A model generated the notes under the pieces. That model was not told the origin of the DNA. It was given only the letters and a program-made list of their open reading frames with translations, and ran no database searches. From contig NZ_CP107968.1 in assembly GCF_036084755.1 (NCBI RefSeq), positions 5,418,501 to 5,482,500 on the forward strand: a stretch of 64,000 nt of DNA, written 5' to 3'. The translations under genes and the position numbers were made by a program. The stretch comes from Streptomyces sp. NBC_00370 (lineage in GTDB: Bacteria; Actinomycetota; Actinomycetes; Streptomycetales; Streptomycetaceae). Below are positions 52,585 to 61,810 of the stretch, piece by piece (positions within the stretch are counted from its first letter, which is position 1; every line of letters starts with the position of its first letter).

Positions 52585-53432
52585 GCGCCACCACCGACAC
52601 CCCACGGCTCGCACCCCCCGCCCAGCGCGGCCGGATCTTCCAGTCCGTCAGGGACTCGCTGGTCGTCGCCCAGCGCAATCTGATCCGGATGACCAGGATC
52701 CCGGAGATCATCCTCTTCGGGCTGATCCAGCCGATCATGTTCGTCGTGCTGTTCAGCTACGTCTTCGGCGGCTCGCTCCAGGTCGGCAACACCATCAGCC
52801 CGACCGTCTACCGCAACTTCCTGATGGCCGGCATCTTCGCCCAGACGGTCACCTTCGCCACCGCCGGCGCCGGCGCCGGCATCGCCGACGACATGCACAA
52901 GGGCCTGATCGACAGGTTCCGTTCACTGCCGATGGCCCGGGGCGCCGTCCTGACCGGACGTACCCTCGCCGACCTCGTCCAGACGACACTCACCGTCATC
53001 GTCCTCGCGGGCGTGGCACTGCTCGTCGGCTGGCGCATCCACAACGGTGTGCCGAAGGCGCTCGGCGCCTTCGCGCTGCTGCTCTTCCTCGGCTACGCGT
53101 TCTCCTGGATCGGCGCGCTGATCGGGTTGTCCGTACGGACCCCGGAGGCCGCCACGTCGGGCGGGCTGATCTGGCTGTTCCCCGTCACGTTCATCTCGAA
53201 CGCCTTCGTGGACTCCAGCAATCTGCCGGGCTGGCTGCAGCCGGTCGCCGAGTGGAATCCGTTCAGTGCGACGGTGCAGGCCAGCAGGGTGCTGTTCGGC
53301 AATCCGGGGGTCTCGCAGTCCAGCGCCTGGCCGATGGAGCATCCGGTGTGGGCGTCGGTGATCTGGTCCGTCGTGATCATCACGGTGTTCCGGACGCTGG
53401 CGGTGCGCAAGTACCGCTCGGCGACAGCCTGA
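52581..53432 (+). CDS. ABC-2 type transporter permease (DrrB-like)
   Basis: A 283-aa permease with six hydrophobic segments between about 45 and 275, and the ABC-2 signature around YVFGGSLQVG and GLIWLFPVTFISNAFVDSSN. With the overlapping ATPase gene it forms an exporter, likely for a lipophilic compound or lipid; the substrate is not shown by the sequence. Confidence 0.9.
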   Translation: MSATTDTPRLAPPAQRGRIFQSVRDSLVVAQRNLIRMTRIPEIILFGLIQPIMFVVLFSYVFGGSLQVGNTISPTVYRNFLMAGIFAQTVTFATAGAGAGIADDMHKGLIDRFRSLPMARGAVLTGRTLADLVQTTLTVIVLAGVALLVGWRIHNGVPKALGAFALLLFLGYAFSWIGALIGLSVRTPEAATSGGLIWLFPVTFISNAFVDSSNLPGWLQPVAEWNPFSATVQASRVLFGNPGVSQSSAWPMEHPVWASVIWSVVIITVFRTLAVRKYRSATA

Positions 53433-53488
53433 CGCCACGGCGGGACCGTACAAACGCCTGAACGTAGGCCGCACCGTACGAACGTACG

Positions 53489-53537
53489 ACAGGGGTCGTA
53501 CCGCGTCAGTCGCATCCTGGCGCGGTACGGCCCCTGT
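53489..53537. terminator. Shared terminator between the exporter operon and greA
   Basis: 17-bp arms pairing at 16 positions plus one G-U (53489-53505 with 53521-53537), with a 15-nt loop, between the convergent ends at 53432 and 53600. Confidence 0.72.
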
Positions 53538-53599
53538 TCGCTGTCTGCCGCAGACGCGCCGTTTGCCGCGGTCTCGCCGTCTGCTGCGGATCCGGAGGG

Positions 53600-54097
53600 T
53601 CAGGCCGTGTACGGCTTGGCCGCAAGGATCTTCACCGAGGCCTTGTTGCCGTTCGGCAGCTCGTACTCCGCGTTCTCGCCGACCTTCTTGCCGTTCACGC
53701 CCGAGCCGAGCGGCGACTGCGGGGAGTACGTCTCGATGTCCGTGCTCGCGTATTCGCGCGACGCCATCAGGAAGGACAGGGTGTCGTCCTCGTCACCGTC
53801 GAACGCGATCGTGACGACCATGCCGGGGCCGACCACGCCGGTGTCCGCGGGGGCCTCGCCGACCTTCGCGTTCTCCAGGAGCTGGGTCAGCTGACGGACC
53901 CGGAGCTCCTGCTTGCCCTGTTCCTCCTTGGCCGCGTGGTACCCGCCGTTCTCGCGCAGGTCGCCCTCCTCGCGAGCCGCCTCGATCTTCTTCGCGATCT
54001 CGGTGCGGGCGGGACCAGACAGGTGATCCAGCTCGGCCTTCAGCTGGTTGTACGACTCCTGGGTGAGCCAGGTGACGTTCTCGCTGGTCTGGGTCAC
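53600..54097 (-). CDS. greA: Transcription elongation factor GreA
   Basis: A 165-aa GreA that rescues stalled RNA polymerase by stimulating transcript cleavage. The N-terminal coiled coil carries acidic residues at the tip (AAREEGDLRENGGYHAA), and the C-terminal FKBP-like domain ends in ENAEYELPNGNKASVKIL. GTG 54097 follows GAGGAG at good spacing; ATG 54127 would add 10 residues. Confidence 0.93.
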   Translation of the reverse strand: MTQTSENVTWLTQESYNQLKAELDHLSGPARTEIAKKIEAAREEGDLRENGGYHAAKEEQGKQELRVRQLTQLLENAKVGEAPADTGVVGPGMVVTIAFDGDEDDTLSFLMASREYASTDIETYSPQSPLGSGVNGKKVGENAEYELPNGNKASVKILAAKPYTA

Positions 54098-54285
54098 AGG
54101 TGCTCCTCGTAGGTACTGGGAATACAAAGCAACGCCCTACCCAGAAGATTGTGCCTTCTCGGGTGGGCGAAACCACGAGCCTAACAATTTCGTGGCGCAA
54201 GAGGGAGGACGAATGCCGTCAGAACTACGTCGGCGCAGGTCAGCGCGGTGCCCTACGGCGGGTTCAGCCGTGGGTCGGCCGGGGT

Positions 54286-54705
54286 TCAGTCGTTTGAGCA
54301 GCCCACCAGCTCGGTCGCCGTCGCCTCACCCGTGGTCCGCAGCTCGACGATCTCGTCGATCCGGGTCTTCTTCCCCTCGAAACGGACGTCCTTACGGCCG
54401 ACCTCTTCGTGGTCGACGTCCAGGGCGCGCACGGTGCAGGAGCCGGTGGTGTCCGCGCCCTTGCGCACTTCGAGGTGGATCTGGATCTCGGCGGCCGAAA
54501 CGCGCTTGTACTTGATGATTTCCCCGGCGACACTCTGATCTGCCAGGGAGTGGTACCCGAACCAGGCGATCACGGCGAGGGCGACGGCACCGAGCACCGC
54601 ACCCGCGATCTTGAGCTTGCGGTCGGCCCGCGCGTCCGGCGAGCGACCGTAGCGGCCCTGGGGGGGCTGAGGGGCCCGGGGGGCCTCCGCACGCGCCACA
54701 GCCAT
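54286..54705 (-). CDS. DUF4307 membrane protein
   Basis: A 139-aa protein typical of DUF4307: basic, Pro-rich cytoplasmic start (QGRYGRSPDARADRKLK), one transmembrane helix at about 33-50 (IAGAVLGAVALAVIAWFGYH), and an outer beta domain with two cysteines (GSCTVRALD, TELVGCSND) that may form a disulfide. Function unknown. Conserved position between greA and mca in streptomycetes. Confidence 0.88.
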   Translation of the reverse strand: MAVARAEAPRAPQPPQGRYGRSPDARADRKLKIAGAVLGAVALAVIAWFGYHSLADQSVAGEIIKYKRVSAAEIQIHLEVRKGADTTGSCTVRALDVDHEEVGRKDVRFEGKKTRIDEIVELRTTGEATATELVGCSND

Positions 54706-54803
54706 GATCGTTCCTCTCGGAGTCGGGCAGCCGGAATTTTACCGCCCCCGATATCCGTCACTATAGAAGCCGCCCGATGCGACGAATCACTGAGGACCGA
54801 GTC

Positions 54804-55685
54804 TTGACTGACCAGCTGCGACTGATGGCCGTACATGCCCACCCCGACGACGAGTCGAGCAAGGGTGCGGCCACGATGGCCAAGTACGTGTCCGAGGGGG
54901 TGGACGTGGTGGTCGTGACCTGCACGGGGGGCGAGCGCGGCTCCATCCTCAACCCCAAACTCCAGGGTGACGCCTACATCGAGGCGAACATCCACGAGGT
55001 CCGTAGAAAAGAGATGGACGAGGCGCGCGAGATCCTCGGCGTCAAGCAGGAGTGGCTCGGCTACGTCGACTCGGGGCTGCCCGAGGGCGACCCGCTGCCG
55101 CCGCTGCCCGAGGGCTGCTTCGCCCTCGCCGACGTGGACGAGGCGGCAGGCCGGCTCGTCCGGTCGATCCGGGCGTTCCGGCCGCAGGTCGTCACGACGT
55201 ACGACGAGAACGGCGGCTACCCGCACCCGGACCACATCATGACCCACAAGATCTCGGTGGTCGCCTTCGACGGAGCCGCCGACAAGGAGAAGTACCCCGA
55301 GGACGAGTTCGGGCCCGTCTGGCAGCCGCTGAAGCTCTACTACAACCAGGGCTTCAACCGGCAGCGCACGGTCGCGCTGCACGAGGCGCTGCTCGCCCGG
55401 GGGCTGGAGTCGCCGTACGCGGAGTGGCTGGAGCGCTGGAAGGAGTCCGAGCGCGAGGAGCGGACGCTGACCACGCACGTGCCGTGCGCCGACTTCTACG
55501 AGATCCGCGACAAGGCGCTGCTCGCGCACGCCACGCAGATCGACCCGGACGGCGGCTGGTTCCGCGTGCCGATGGACGTCCAGCGGGAGGTCTGGCCGAC
55601 GGAGGAGTACGAGCTCAGCAAGTCGCTCGTCGATACATCCATCCCCGAGAGCGACCTCTTCGCGGGCATCCGCGACAATGCCTGA
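54804..55685 (+). CDS. mca: Mycothiol S-conjugate amidase
   Basis: A 293-aa zinc amidase that cuts mycothiol conjugates into mercapturic acids for export, a detoxification step of actinobacteria. Zinc ligands are in the LmbE motif VHAHPDDESSKG and in GGYPHPDHIMTH. It closely follows the S. coelicolor Mca sequence as I recall it. TTG 54804 (TDQLRLMAV) has GAGGAC in front; an ATG at 54777 with TATAGA 9 nt before could instead give a leaderless, nine residues longer form. Confidence 0.92.
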   Translation: MTDQLRLMAVHAHPDDESSKGAATMAKYVSEGVDVVVVTCTGGERGSILNPKLQGDAYIEANIHEVRRKEMDEAREILGVKQEWLGYVDSGLPEGDPLPPLPEGCFALADVDEAAGRLVRSIRAFRPQVVTTYDENGGYPHPDHIMTHKISVVAFDGAADKEKYPEDEFGPVWQPLKLYYNQGFNRQRTVALHEALLARGLESPYAEWLERWKESEREERTLTTHVPCADFYEIRDKALLAHATQIDPDGGWFRVPMDVQREVWPTEEYELSKSLVDTSIPESDLFAGIRDNA

Positions 55686-55959
55686 TATGTATGCGAACCA
55701 GGCAGTGACGCATCTCGTTCCTCTCGCCGCCGATCTCGACGAGAACAAGGTGACGCCCGGCGTCCTCGGCTTCGTCGTCTTCGCGGTGATGGCGGTGGGC
55801 GTGTGGATGCTGATGAAGTCGATGAACCGGCACATGGGCAAGGTGGACTTCAAGGAAGCGCCCGCGCGCGGGGAGTCGTCCGCGCGTGGGGAGTCGTCGG
55901 AGTCCGCCTCCGCGATTCCCGCGCAGCAGGAGCCGGTCAGGACGCCGCACGGCGAGTAG
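55678..55959 (+). CDS. Small membrane protein next to mca
   Basis: A 93-aa protein with one transmembrane helix at about 28-47 (GVLGFVVFAVMAVGVWMLM), then MNRHMGKVDF and a Ser/Glu-rich tail containing a duplicated RGESS motif. It starts 8 nt inside the mca end (ATG 55678) or at ATG 55687. Co-transcribed with mca. Function unknown. Confidence 0.72.
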   Translation: MPDMYANQAVTHLVPLAADLDENKVTPGVLGFVVFAVMAVGVWMLMKSMNRHMGKVDFKEAPARGESSARGESSESASAIPAQQEPVRTPHGE

Positions 55960-56100
55960 CGCGGACGCGTCGCGCCTGACCCCAGGAGCCCGCACGGCGG
56001 GGTCCTGGGGTGGCGCTGTCGGCGGCGCTGTTGGCTGCGTGGTTACGCGTTGGTCGCGGCCGGCTGACGGCTCTCGGGCCGGTGACGGCCTCCCGGGCGC

Positions 56101-59100
56101 TTACGCCGAGGTCGCCGCCACCGGTACGCCCATCACCTCGCGCGCGTGCCGGTCCGGCACCAGGCCGAGCCGCCACGCCTGCCAGCCGTCCTCCAGCGTG
56201 ACGCCGCGCTGGAGGATCACGGTCAGCGTCTCGGCGCAGTCGGCCACCTTGCCGTCCCGGGTGCCGTGCCCGGCCCTGACCAGCTCCGCCAGTTCCTGTT
56301 CCGCGACCACGGCGCCCACCTCCGTACCGCCGGGCGAGGCGTACGGCAGCAGCGTGCAGCGCAGGAAGCGGGCCCAGTCGGCGCCGCGCAGGTCGTCGTA
56401 CGACAGGAACAGCGCCGTCGCCTCGTCGCACAGCCGCAGCGCCTGCGCGGCCCGGCTGTTGCCCGCGTCGATGATGGCGAGTTCCAGACACGTCCAGCCC
56501 TCGCCGTGCGACACCCCGATCCGGTGGAAGTCGGCGCGGGCGTCGACCAGCAGCTGACGGGCGAAACCGGAGTTGCGCAGATTGCCCGTCTGGGCCGCCC
56601 GCTGGTCGCGGGTGACCCGGCCCGAGTGGTGCCGGGCGCAGGCCAGGCCGTACACGTCGCGCATCCGGGAGAACATCGTGCGGGCGCGCTCCAGTTCGCG
56701 TACCGCCTGGTCGCGGTCGCCGCCCTCCTCCAGGGCCTGGCCGAGGTAGTAGCGTGTCCAGGCCTCGCCGCGCGCGTCCTCGTTCTCCCGGTGCCTGGCC
56801 AGCGCCTGCCGGAGCTGGTCGACGGCGGGCTCCGGGTCGCCCGCCACCAGCCGGGCCCGCGCCAGCTGGGTCAGCGCCCACGCCTCGCCGCGGTTGTCGC
56901 GCGTCGTGTCGTACAGGGCCAGCGCGGCCCGCAGTTCGTCCTCGGCGCGCGGCACGTCGCCCATCCGCAGGCACACCTGGCCGAGCTGGAAGTGCGACCA
57001 GGCCTCGCCGTGCACGGACCCGCTCGTACGGTGCAGGTCCAGCGCGTCGGCGAGCAGGGTGAGTGCCTCGGCGATCTGGCCGCGGTCCCGCTCGACCGCC
57101 GCCAGGGCGTGCAGGGTCCAGGCGCGGTCGGCCGACAGCTCGAAACCGGACTGGAGCGCCATCGCCTCGCGGAGCTTGGCCGATGCCTCGGTCAGATTGC
57201 CCTGGTGGTGCAGGGTGATGCCGAGGGAGCAGAGCGCGCGTGCGGTGCCCGCCTCGTGCTGTGCCTCGCGGTACAGGTCGACCACTGACGTCAGTGTCGT
57301 ACGGGCCTTGTCCAGCTCGCCGAGCTGACGGGCCGCGATACCGGTACGCCACTGGACGGAGCGGGCCAGCAGTCCCTGCCCGACGGCCTGGGACAACTCG
57401 CTTATCTCACCGAGCCGGTAGAGGTCCCCACGCAGCAGGCAGTAGTCGCACAGCGCGCCCAGCAGGTTGAGTACGGTCTCCTGGTCGACGCCCTCGGCGT
57501 GGCGCAGGGCGGCCGTGATGAAGCTGGACTCCTCGTCCAGCCAACGCAGGGCCGCGTCGGGCGAGTTGAAGCCGTGCGCGCCTGCCGCCGTCCTGAACAG
57601 GTCGGCGCGGGTCGAGGTGTTGCCGTCGACGAGCCGGATCACGGAGTCGGCCAGTTCGCCGTAGTTACGGATCAGCCGCTCCTGCGCCGCCGTACGCTCC
57701 GCCGTCGGCTCCTCGTCGAGCAGCCGCGCGAGCGCGAACGTGCGGACGACGTCGTGCAGTCGGTAGCGCCTGCCCCGTACGTGATCGATGAGGCCCGCCC
57801 GGGACAGGGCCGTCAGCAGCCGCCCCGCCTCCTGCTCGTCCGTGGCGAGCAGCGCCGCCGCGGCGGCGACGCCCAGCGAGGCACGGCCCGCCAGCGCCAG
57901 TCTGCGCAGCAGCCGGCGGCTCTGGTCACTCTGGTCGGTGTAGCGCAGCCACAGCGCGCGCTCCACCGGCTCGACCGGGCCGTACGCCGCGAGATCGGCG
58001 GCGAGTTGGTGCGCGCTGCGGGCACCGAGCGAGGACCCGGCGACGCGCAGCGCCAGCGGCAGCCCGCCGCACAGCTCGGCCACCCGGTCGACGGACTGCG
58101 CGTCGTACGGCCCGTCGGCGCCCTGCACGGGCGTCTCGGCCGCCTCCCGCAGCAGCTCCTCTGCGCCGGCCGCGTCCAGGGCGTCCACCGGCAGTTGGTG
58201 CACCCAGGCCGGGATGTCGGCCGGCAGATCGATTCGCTGACGTGCCGTCACCAGCACGAGACTGTCGGATCGTTCGGGTACGAGGGTGCGCACCTGCTCG
58301 GCGTCGGCCGCGTCGTCCAAGACGACCGTGACCGGCAGGCCGGTCAGATGCTTGTGGTACAGCTCGCCGAGCCGCCGTACCTGCTGATCGGTCGACGACC
58401 CTTCACGGAACAGGAGTTGCTCGCGCGGAGCGCCGAGCCGGTTCAGCAGATGCAGCAGCGCGTCGCGCGTCGACAGCGGCGCCTCGCCGAGCGCGCCGCC
58501 GCCCCGCATGTCCACGACGCACGCGCCCCGGAACTGGTCCCGCAACTGGTGCGCCGCCCGTACGGCGAGGGTGGTCCGGCCCGAGCCGGGCTCGCCGTAC
58601 AGCACCACCACCGTCGGCTTCGTCTCCGTCGAGGCCCGCGCCGCGTGCACCCACTGCGCGATCTGCGCGAGTTCGCCGCGCCGCCCGGCGAACGGCCCCT
58701 CCGGCTGCGGAAGATGGCCGAAAGACTGCTCCAGTACGGAGCGCCTGCGCGCCGCCGCGCTGCGGTCGCCGCCGCGCAGCTGCGGGGTCGTCGCCGGCTT
58801 CTTCGTACGGCGCTGGGTCGCTGACGTCAGTACCCGCTGCTGGTCGAGGAAGGGCCGGATGCCCCGTACGTCCAGGGCCGTCAGCCACTGCAACCGCAGC
58901 TGCTCGACGCCGCCGGGCTGCCCCGCGGCGCCCGCCCTGCGGTGCGCGGCCGGCCAGTGGGAAGCGGTCACCTTCCCGACGGTCGCCGCCGCACCGGCGA
59001 CGGCCACCACGGCCCCCGCGCCGAGCGCCGTGCCGGCGGCCGTTCCGAAGGCGGCGTCGGCGCACACGGCGGCGACGGCGGCAACGGCCGTGACCAGCAC

Positions 59101-59343
59101 GGGCGTTCCGATCGCCTGCCGGCTGAACCGCTCGCCCAGCGGCCGCTCCTCGGCCTGCGCCGCGTCCAGCGCGGCGACATACGCGGCGTACTCCTCCCCG
59201 GCCCCCTCGGCGAGCGCGTCCAGAGCACCCCGCCCACGCGCCAGCAGAGCACCCCCGTCACTGCGCCCCCCGCTGCGCCGAACCTCTTCCTCCACCGCGC
59301 GAACCAACAGCCGCTCCGCATCGGCCCGGTGGCTGTCTCGCAT
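56101..59343 (-). CDS. Large STAND-type NTPase with TPR repeats
   Basis: A 1080-aa signalling NTPase. Residues 1-75 are helical, 80-125 hydrophobic (two possible membrane helices), and an NB-ARC/NACHT-like NTPase domain runs about 215-520. TPR-like repeats cover 600-990 (GEAWSHFQLGQVCLRMGDVP, GEAWTRYYLGQALEEGGDRD). The Walker A motif reads GEPGSGRTTLA, with Arg256 where Lys is usual; the Walker B region is VTVVLDDAAD. It resembles AfsR without the DNA-binding part, so it is not a transcription activator by itself. Monocistronic. Confidence 0.85.
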   Translation of the reverse strand: MRDSHRADAERLLVRAVEEEVRRSGGRSDGGALLARGRGALDALAEGAGEEYAAYVAALDAAQAEERPLGERFSRQAIGTPVLVTAVAAVAAVCADAAFGTAAGTALGAGAVVAVAGAAATVGKVTASHWPAAHRRAGAAGQPGGVEQLRLQWLTALDVRGIRPFLDQQRVLTSATQRRTKKPATTPQLRGGDRSAAARRRSVLEQSFGHLPQPEGPFAGRRGELAQIAQWVHAARASTETKPTVVVLYGEPGSGRTTLAVRAAHQLRDQFRGACVVDMRGGGALGEAPLSTRDALLHLLNRLGAPREQLLFREGSSTDQQVRRLGELYHKHLTGLPVTVVLDDAADAEQVRTLVPERSDSLVLVTARQRIDLPADIPAWVHQLPVDALDAAGAEELLREAAETPVQGADGPYDAQSVDRVAELCGGLPLALRVAGSSLGARSAHQLAADLAAYGPVEPVERALWLRYTDQSDQSRRLLRRLALAGRASLGVAAAAALLATDEQEAGRLLTALSRAGLIDHVRGRRYRLHDVVRTFALARLLDEEPTAERTAAQERLIRNYGELADSVIRLVDGNTSTRADLFRTAAGAHGFNSPDAALRWLDEESSFITAALRHAEGVDQETVLNLLGALCDYCLLRGDLYRLGEISELSQAVGQGLLARSVQWRTGIAARQLGELDKARTTLTSVVDLYREAQHEAGTARALCSLGITLHHQGNLTEASAKLREAMALQSGFELSADRAWTLHALAAVERDRGQIAEALTLLADALDLHRTSGSVHGEAWSHFQLGQVCLRMGDVPRAEDELRAALALYDTTRDNRGEAWALTQLARARLVAGDPEPAVDQLRQALARHRENEDARGEAWTRYYLGQALEEGGDRDQAVRELERARTMFSRMRDVYGLACARHHSGRVTRDQRAAQTGNLRNSGFARQLLVDARADFHRIGVSHGEGWTCLELAIIDAGNSRAAQALRLCDEATALFLSYDDLRGADWARFLRCTLLPYASPGGTEVGAVVAEQELAELVRAGHGTRDGKVADCAETLTVILQRGVTLEDGWQAWRLGLVPDRHAREVMGVPVAATSA

Positions 59344-59490
59344 GTAAGTCCCCCTCCGAGAGCCTTGGGTGAGCGAACAGTGTCCTTCGTGAAGGCCACA
59401 AGCGCGAGACCGCTCGCCGGACGAGGAGACGCCGAGACCAGCGCGGAGGCGCCGGCCGGTGCCGGGATCGGCGCCGAAGTGCGCGGGTCG

Positions 59491-60027
59491 TCAGTCTTCG
59501 TCCGCGTTCGTCAGGGCCTCGCTGATCAGGCGGGTGGCGAAGTCGGGGTCCTCCGTGATGCGGTTGATGTGTTCCGCCAGCAGGAAGGTGGTCGCCTCCA
59601 GGGGAGTCATCTCCTCCTCGATCCAGCTTCCGTACTGTTTGCGCCACAGGTTGGGGCTCAGCCCTGTGCCCGCTGCGATGACCAGGCCGGCCATCGTGGG
59701 GATGGCCTCGGGGCGGATGCTCTTGGGCATCATGCGCAGTGAGGCGACCAGGGAAGGCACCACGTACTCGATGACGTCCTTGTCGTGGTCCTCGTGGGCC
59801 TTCCGCAGCCAGGTCATGAACATGTAGATGAGCATGCAGGCGCCGTCCAAGAGGTCGTTGGCGCCCTTGGGGCCCAGCGACGCGGTGAACTGGTCGATCA
59901 GCGACTGTTGTTCGGGGTCGGCCTCGGTCCTGCCGTCGTGAATGCCTTTGAGCCGGGAGTCGATCATCATGAGGGCCGCGCCCACGTCGCCGACGGGGGA
60001 GTGCTGGGGGCCGTAGGGCGATGACAC
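59491..60027 (-). CDS. Hypothetical protein
   Basis: A 178-aa soluble helical protein (GPKGANDLLDGACMLIYMFM, EYVVPSLVASLRMMPKSIRP, IEEEMTPLEATTFLLAEHIN) with no recognised domain. GTG 60027 is chosen for its GAGGAGG site; an ATG at 60090 would lack one. It lies between the STAND gene and an epoxide hydrolase, all on the minus strand, but with separate spacing. Function unknown. Confidence 0.72.
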   Translation of the reverse strand: MSSPYGPQHSPVGDVGAALMMIDSRLKGIHDGRTEADPEQQSLIDQFTASLGPKGANDLLDGACMLIYMFMTWLRKAHEDHDKDVIEYVVPSLVASLRMMPKSIRPEAIPTMAGLVIAAGTGLSPNLWRKQYGSWIEEEMTPLEATTFLLAEHINRITEDPDFATRLISEALTNADED

Positions 60028-60111
60028 GGGGTTCCTCCTCGGACGGCTGCCACGGGCAGGCGCGGCGTGTCCGTACAGTAAACGGCCCATGAGATGACGA
60101 CCGCCGGTTTA

Positions 60112-61209
60112 TCACCTTTCCTGTGCCGACCCCGCGAGGTGGGTGAAGAAGTCCCGGACGTCCCCGGCGAGCAGTTCGGGGACCTCCATCGCCGCGAAGT
60201 GGCCGCCGCGTTCGAACTCCGACCAGTGCCTGATGTCGTACAGGCGCTCGGCCAGCGGCCGTACCGACTGCGTGATGTCGTACGCGAAGACGGCGACGCC
60301 GAGCGGTACCGGGCACGGCTCGGTCCGGCGCGGGGTGTCGTGGTGCAGCCGTGCGGAGGAGGCGGCGGTGGCGGTCAGCCAGTACAGCGACACGTCGGTG
60401 AGGATCCGCTCGTCGCTGACGGGTGACTGCGGGTCGGTCCACCGGGCGAACCGCTCGGCTATCCAGGCCAGTTGGCCGACGGGTGAGTCGGTGAGCGCGT
60501 AGCCGAGGGTCTGCGGGGTCGCCGCCTGCAGTGCCTGGTACGGCGGGCGGTTCGCCATCAGGTGCCTGATCTTGTCGAGCCGGGCCTCGTCCGTCGCGGA
60601 CAGTTCGAGGCCGGCGTCCGGATCCGGCCTGGTCGGCAGGTAGTTGACGTGCACGCCGACGACCCGTTCGGGGGCCGCCGCGCCGAGCGCGGTCGAGATG
60701 CCGGAGCCGAAGTCGCCGCCCTGGGCGCCGTACCGCTCGTACCCGAGCCGGCGCATCAACTCGGCCCAGGCGCGGGCGATCCGGGTGATGTCCCAACCGC
60801 GCTCATGGGTCGCCCCGGAGAAGCCGTAGCCGGGGATGGACGGGATCACCAGGTGGAAGTCGCGCGACAACGGCTCGATCACGTCGAGAAACTCCAGGAA
60901 CGAGCCGGGCCAGCCGTGGGTGAGGACCAGCGCGAGCGCGTCCGGTTTGGCCGACCGGACGTGTACGAAGTGGATGTTCTGGCCGTCGATCTCGGTGGTG
61001 AAGTGCGGGAGTTTGTTGAGCGCGGCTTCGTGCTCGCGCCAGTCGTAGCCGGTACGCCAGTACTCGGCCAGCTCCTTGAGGCGCGCCAGCGGGAATCCGT
61101 AGTCCCAGCCGGCGTCGGCGACCTCGTTGGGCCAACGGGTGCGGGTGAGCCGGTCGGTGAGGTCGTCGAGGTCGGCCTGGGGGATGTCGACGCGGAACGG
61201 CTTGATCAT
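60112..61209 (-). CDS. Epoxide hydrolase family protein
   Basis: A 365-aa alpha/beta hydrolase with the N-terminal epoxide hydrolase (EHN) domain (IKPFRVDIPQADLDDLTDRL). The oxyanion HGWPGSFLEF, nucleophile Asp in QGGDFGSGIS, and catalytic His in ERGGHFAAME are all present, with lid tyrosines expected around LYDIRHW. It opens epoxides to diols. ATG 61209 follows TGGAG. Divergent from a MarR gene over an AT-rich region with paired AAACGTTT sites. Confidence 0.9.
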   Translation of the reverse strand: MIKPFRVDIPQADLDDLTDRLTRTRWPNEVADAGWDYGFPLARLKELAEYWRTGYDWREHEAALNKLPHFTTEIDGQNIHFVHVRSAKPDALALVLTHGWPGSFLEFLDVIEPLSRDFHLVIPSIPGYGFSGATHERGWDITRIARAWAELMRRLGYERYGAQGGDFGSGISTALGAAAPERVVGVHVNYLPTRPDPDAGLELSATDEARLDKIRHLMANRPPYQALQAATPQTLGYALTDSPVGQLAWIAERFARWTDPQSPVSDERILTDVSLYWLTATAASSARLHHDTPRRTEPCPVPLGVAVFAYDITQSVRPLAERLYDIRHWSEFERGGHFAAMEVPELLAGDVRDFFTHLAGSAQER

Positions 61210-61242
61210 GGTCTCGACTCCATGGGAATTCGTTCGAGCGAT

Positions 61243-61265
61243 TAACGTTTGCCATGTAAACGTTT
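61243..61265. promoter_or_regulatory. Likely MarR operator between hydrolase and regulator genes
   Basis: Two eight-base near- or perfect palindromes, TAACGTTT and AAACGTTT, centred 15 bp apart, in an unusually AT-rich 113-bp space between the divergent genes. Confidence 0.65.
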
Positions 61266-61322
61266 GATGCACCAACGATAGCATAATCATAGGTGCGGCC
61301 AACGATTCGGTAGACTCGCCCC

Positions 61323-61805
61323 ATGGAGAACCCGTACGAGGAGACGCAGCCCGCCAGGTGGGAGCGGATGCCCAGCTGGCTGCTCAGCCAGACCGCCCAC
61401 CACGCGGCGCGTCTGGTGGCCGACGGGTTCGCGTCCGCCGGTGCCCGCGGCTACCACTACCGGCTGCTGGCGACGCTGGAGGACTCGGGACCCGCCAGTC
61501 AGGCCACGCTCGGCCGCCGCAGCGGCATCCATGTCAGCGACATGGTGGCGACGGTCAACGAACTAGCCGAACGGGGACTGGTCGAGCGCGCCCCCGACCC
61601 CGACGACCGGCGGCGCAACATCGTCACGCTCACCGCCGCCGGCAAGCGGCAACTGCGGCGGCTGGAGAAGCCGTTGGCCGAGAGCCAGGAGGCGCTGCTG
61701 GCCCCGCTGTCGGCGGAGGAGCGCCGGCGGTTCACCGAGCTGCTGTCCAGGCTGCTGGACCACCACAACGGGCGCACGGGCACGCCCGAGGCGCCGCAGC
61801 ACTGA
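61323..61805 (+). CDS. MarR-family transcriptional regulator
   Basis: A 160-aa MarR repressor: winged HTH at about 55-105 (QATLGRRSGIHVSDMVATVN, wing DPDDRRRNIVTLTAAG), flanked by dimerisation helices. No cysteine redox switch is evident. Probably represses itself and the divergent epoxide hydrolase, releasing DNA on binding a phenolic or epoxide-related ligand (inference). Confidence 0.9.
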   Translation: MENPYEETQPARWERMPSWLLSQTAHHAARLVADGFASAGARGYHYRLLATLEDSGPASQATLGRRSGIHVSDMVATVNELAERGLVERAPDPDDRRRNIVTLTAAGKRQLRRLEKPLAESQEALLAPLSAEERRRFTELLSRLLDHHNGRTGTPEAPQH

Positions 61806-61810
61806 CCGGC

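Noticed and set aside
57285-57296. Second ACTGACGTCAGT, as in the MerR operator
   Set aside because: It lies inside the coding sequence of the STAND protein, far from any promoter, and is probably chance.
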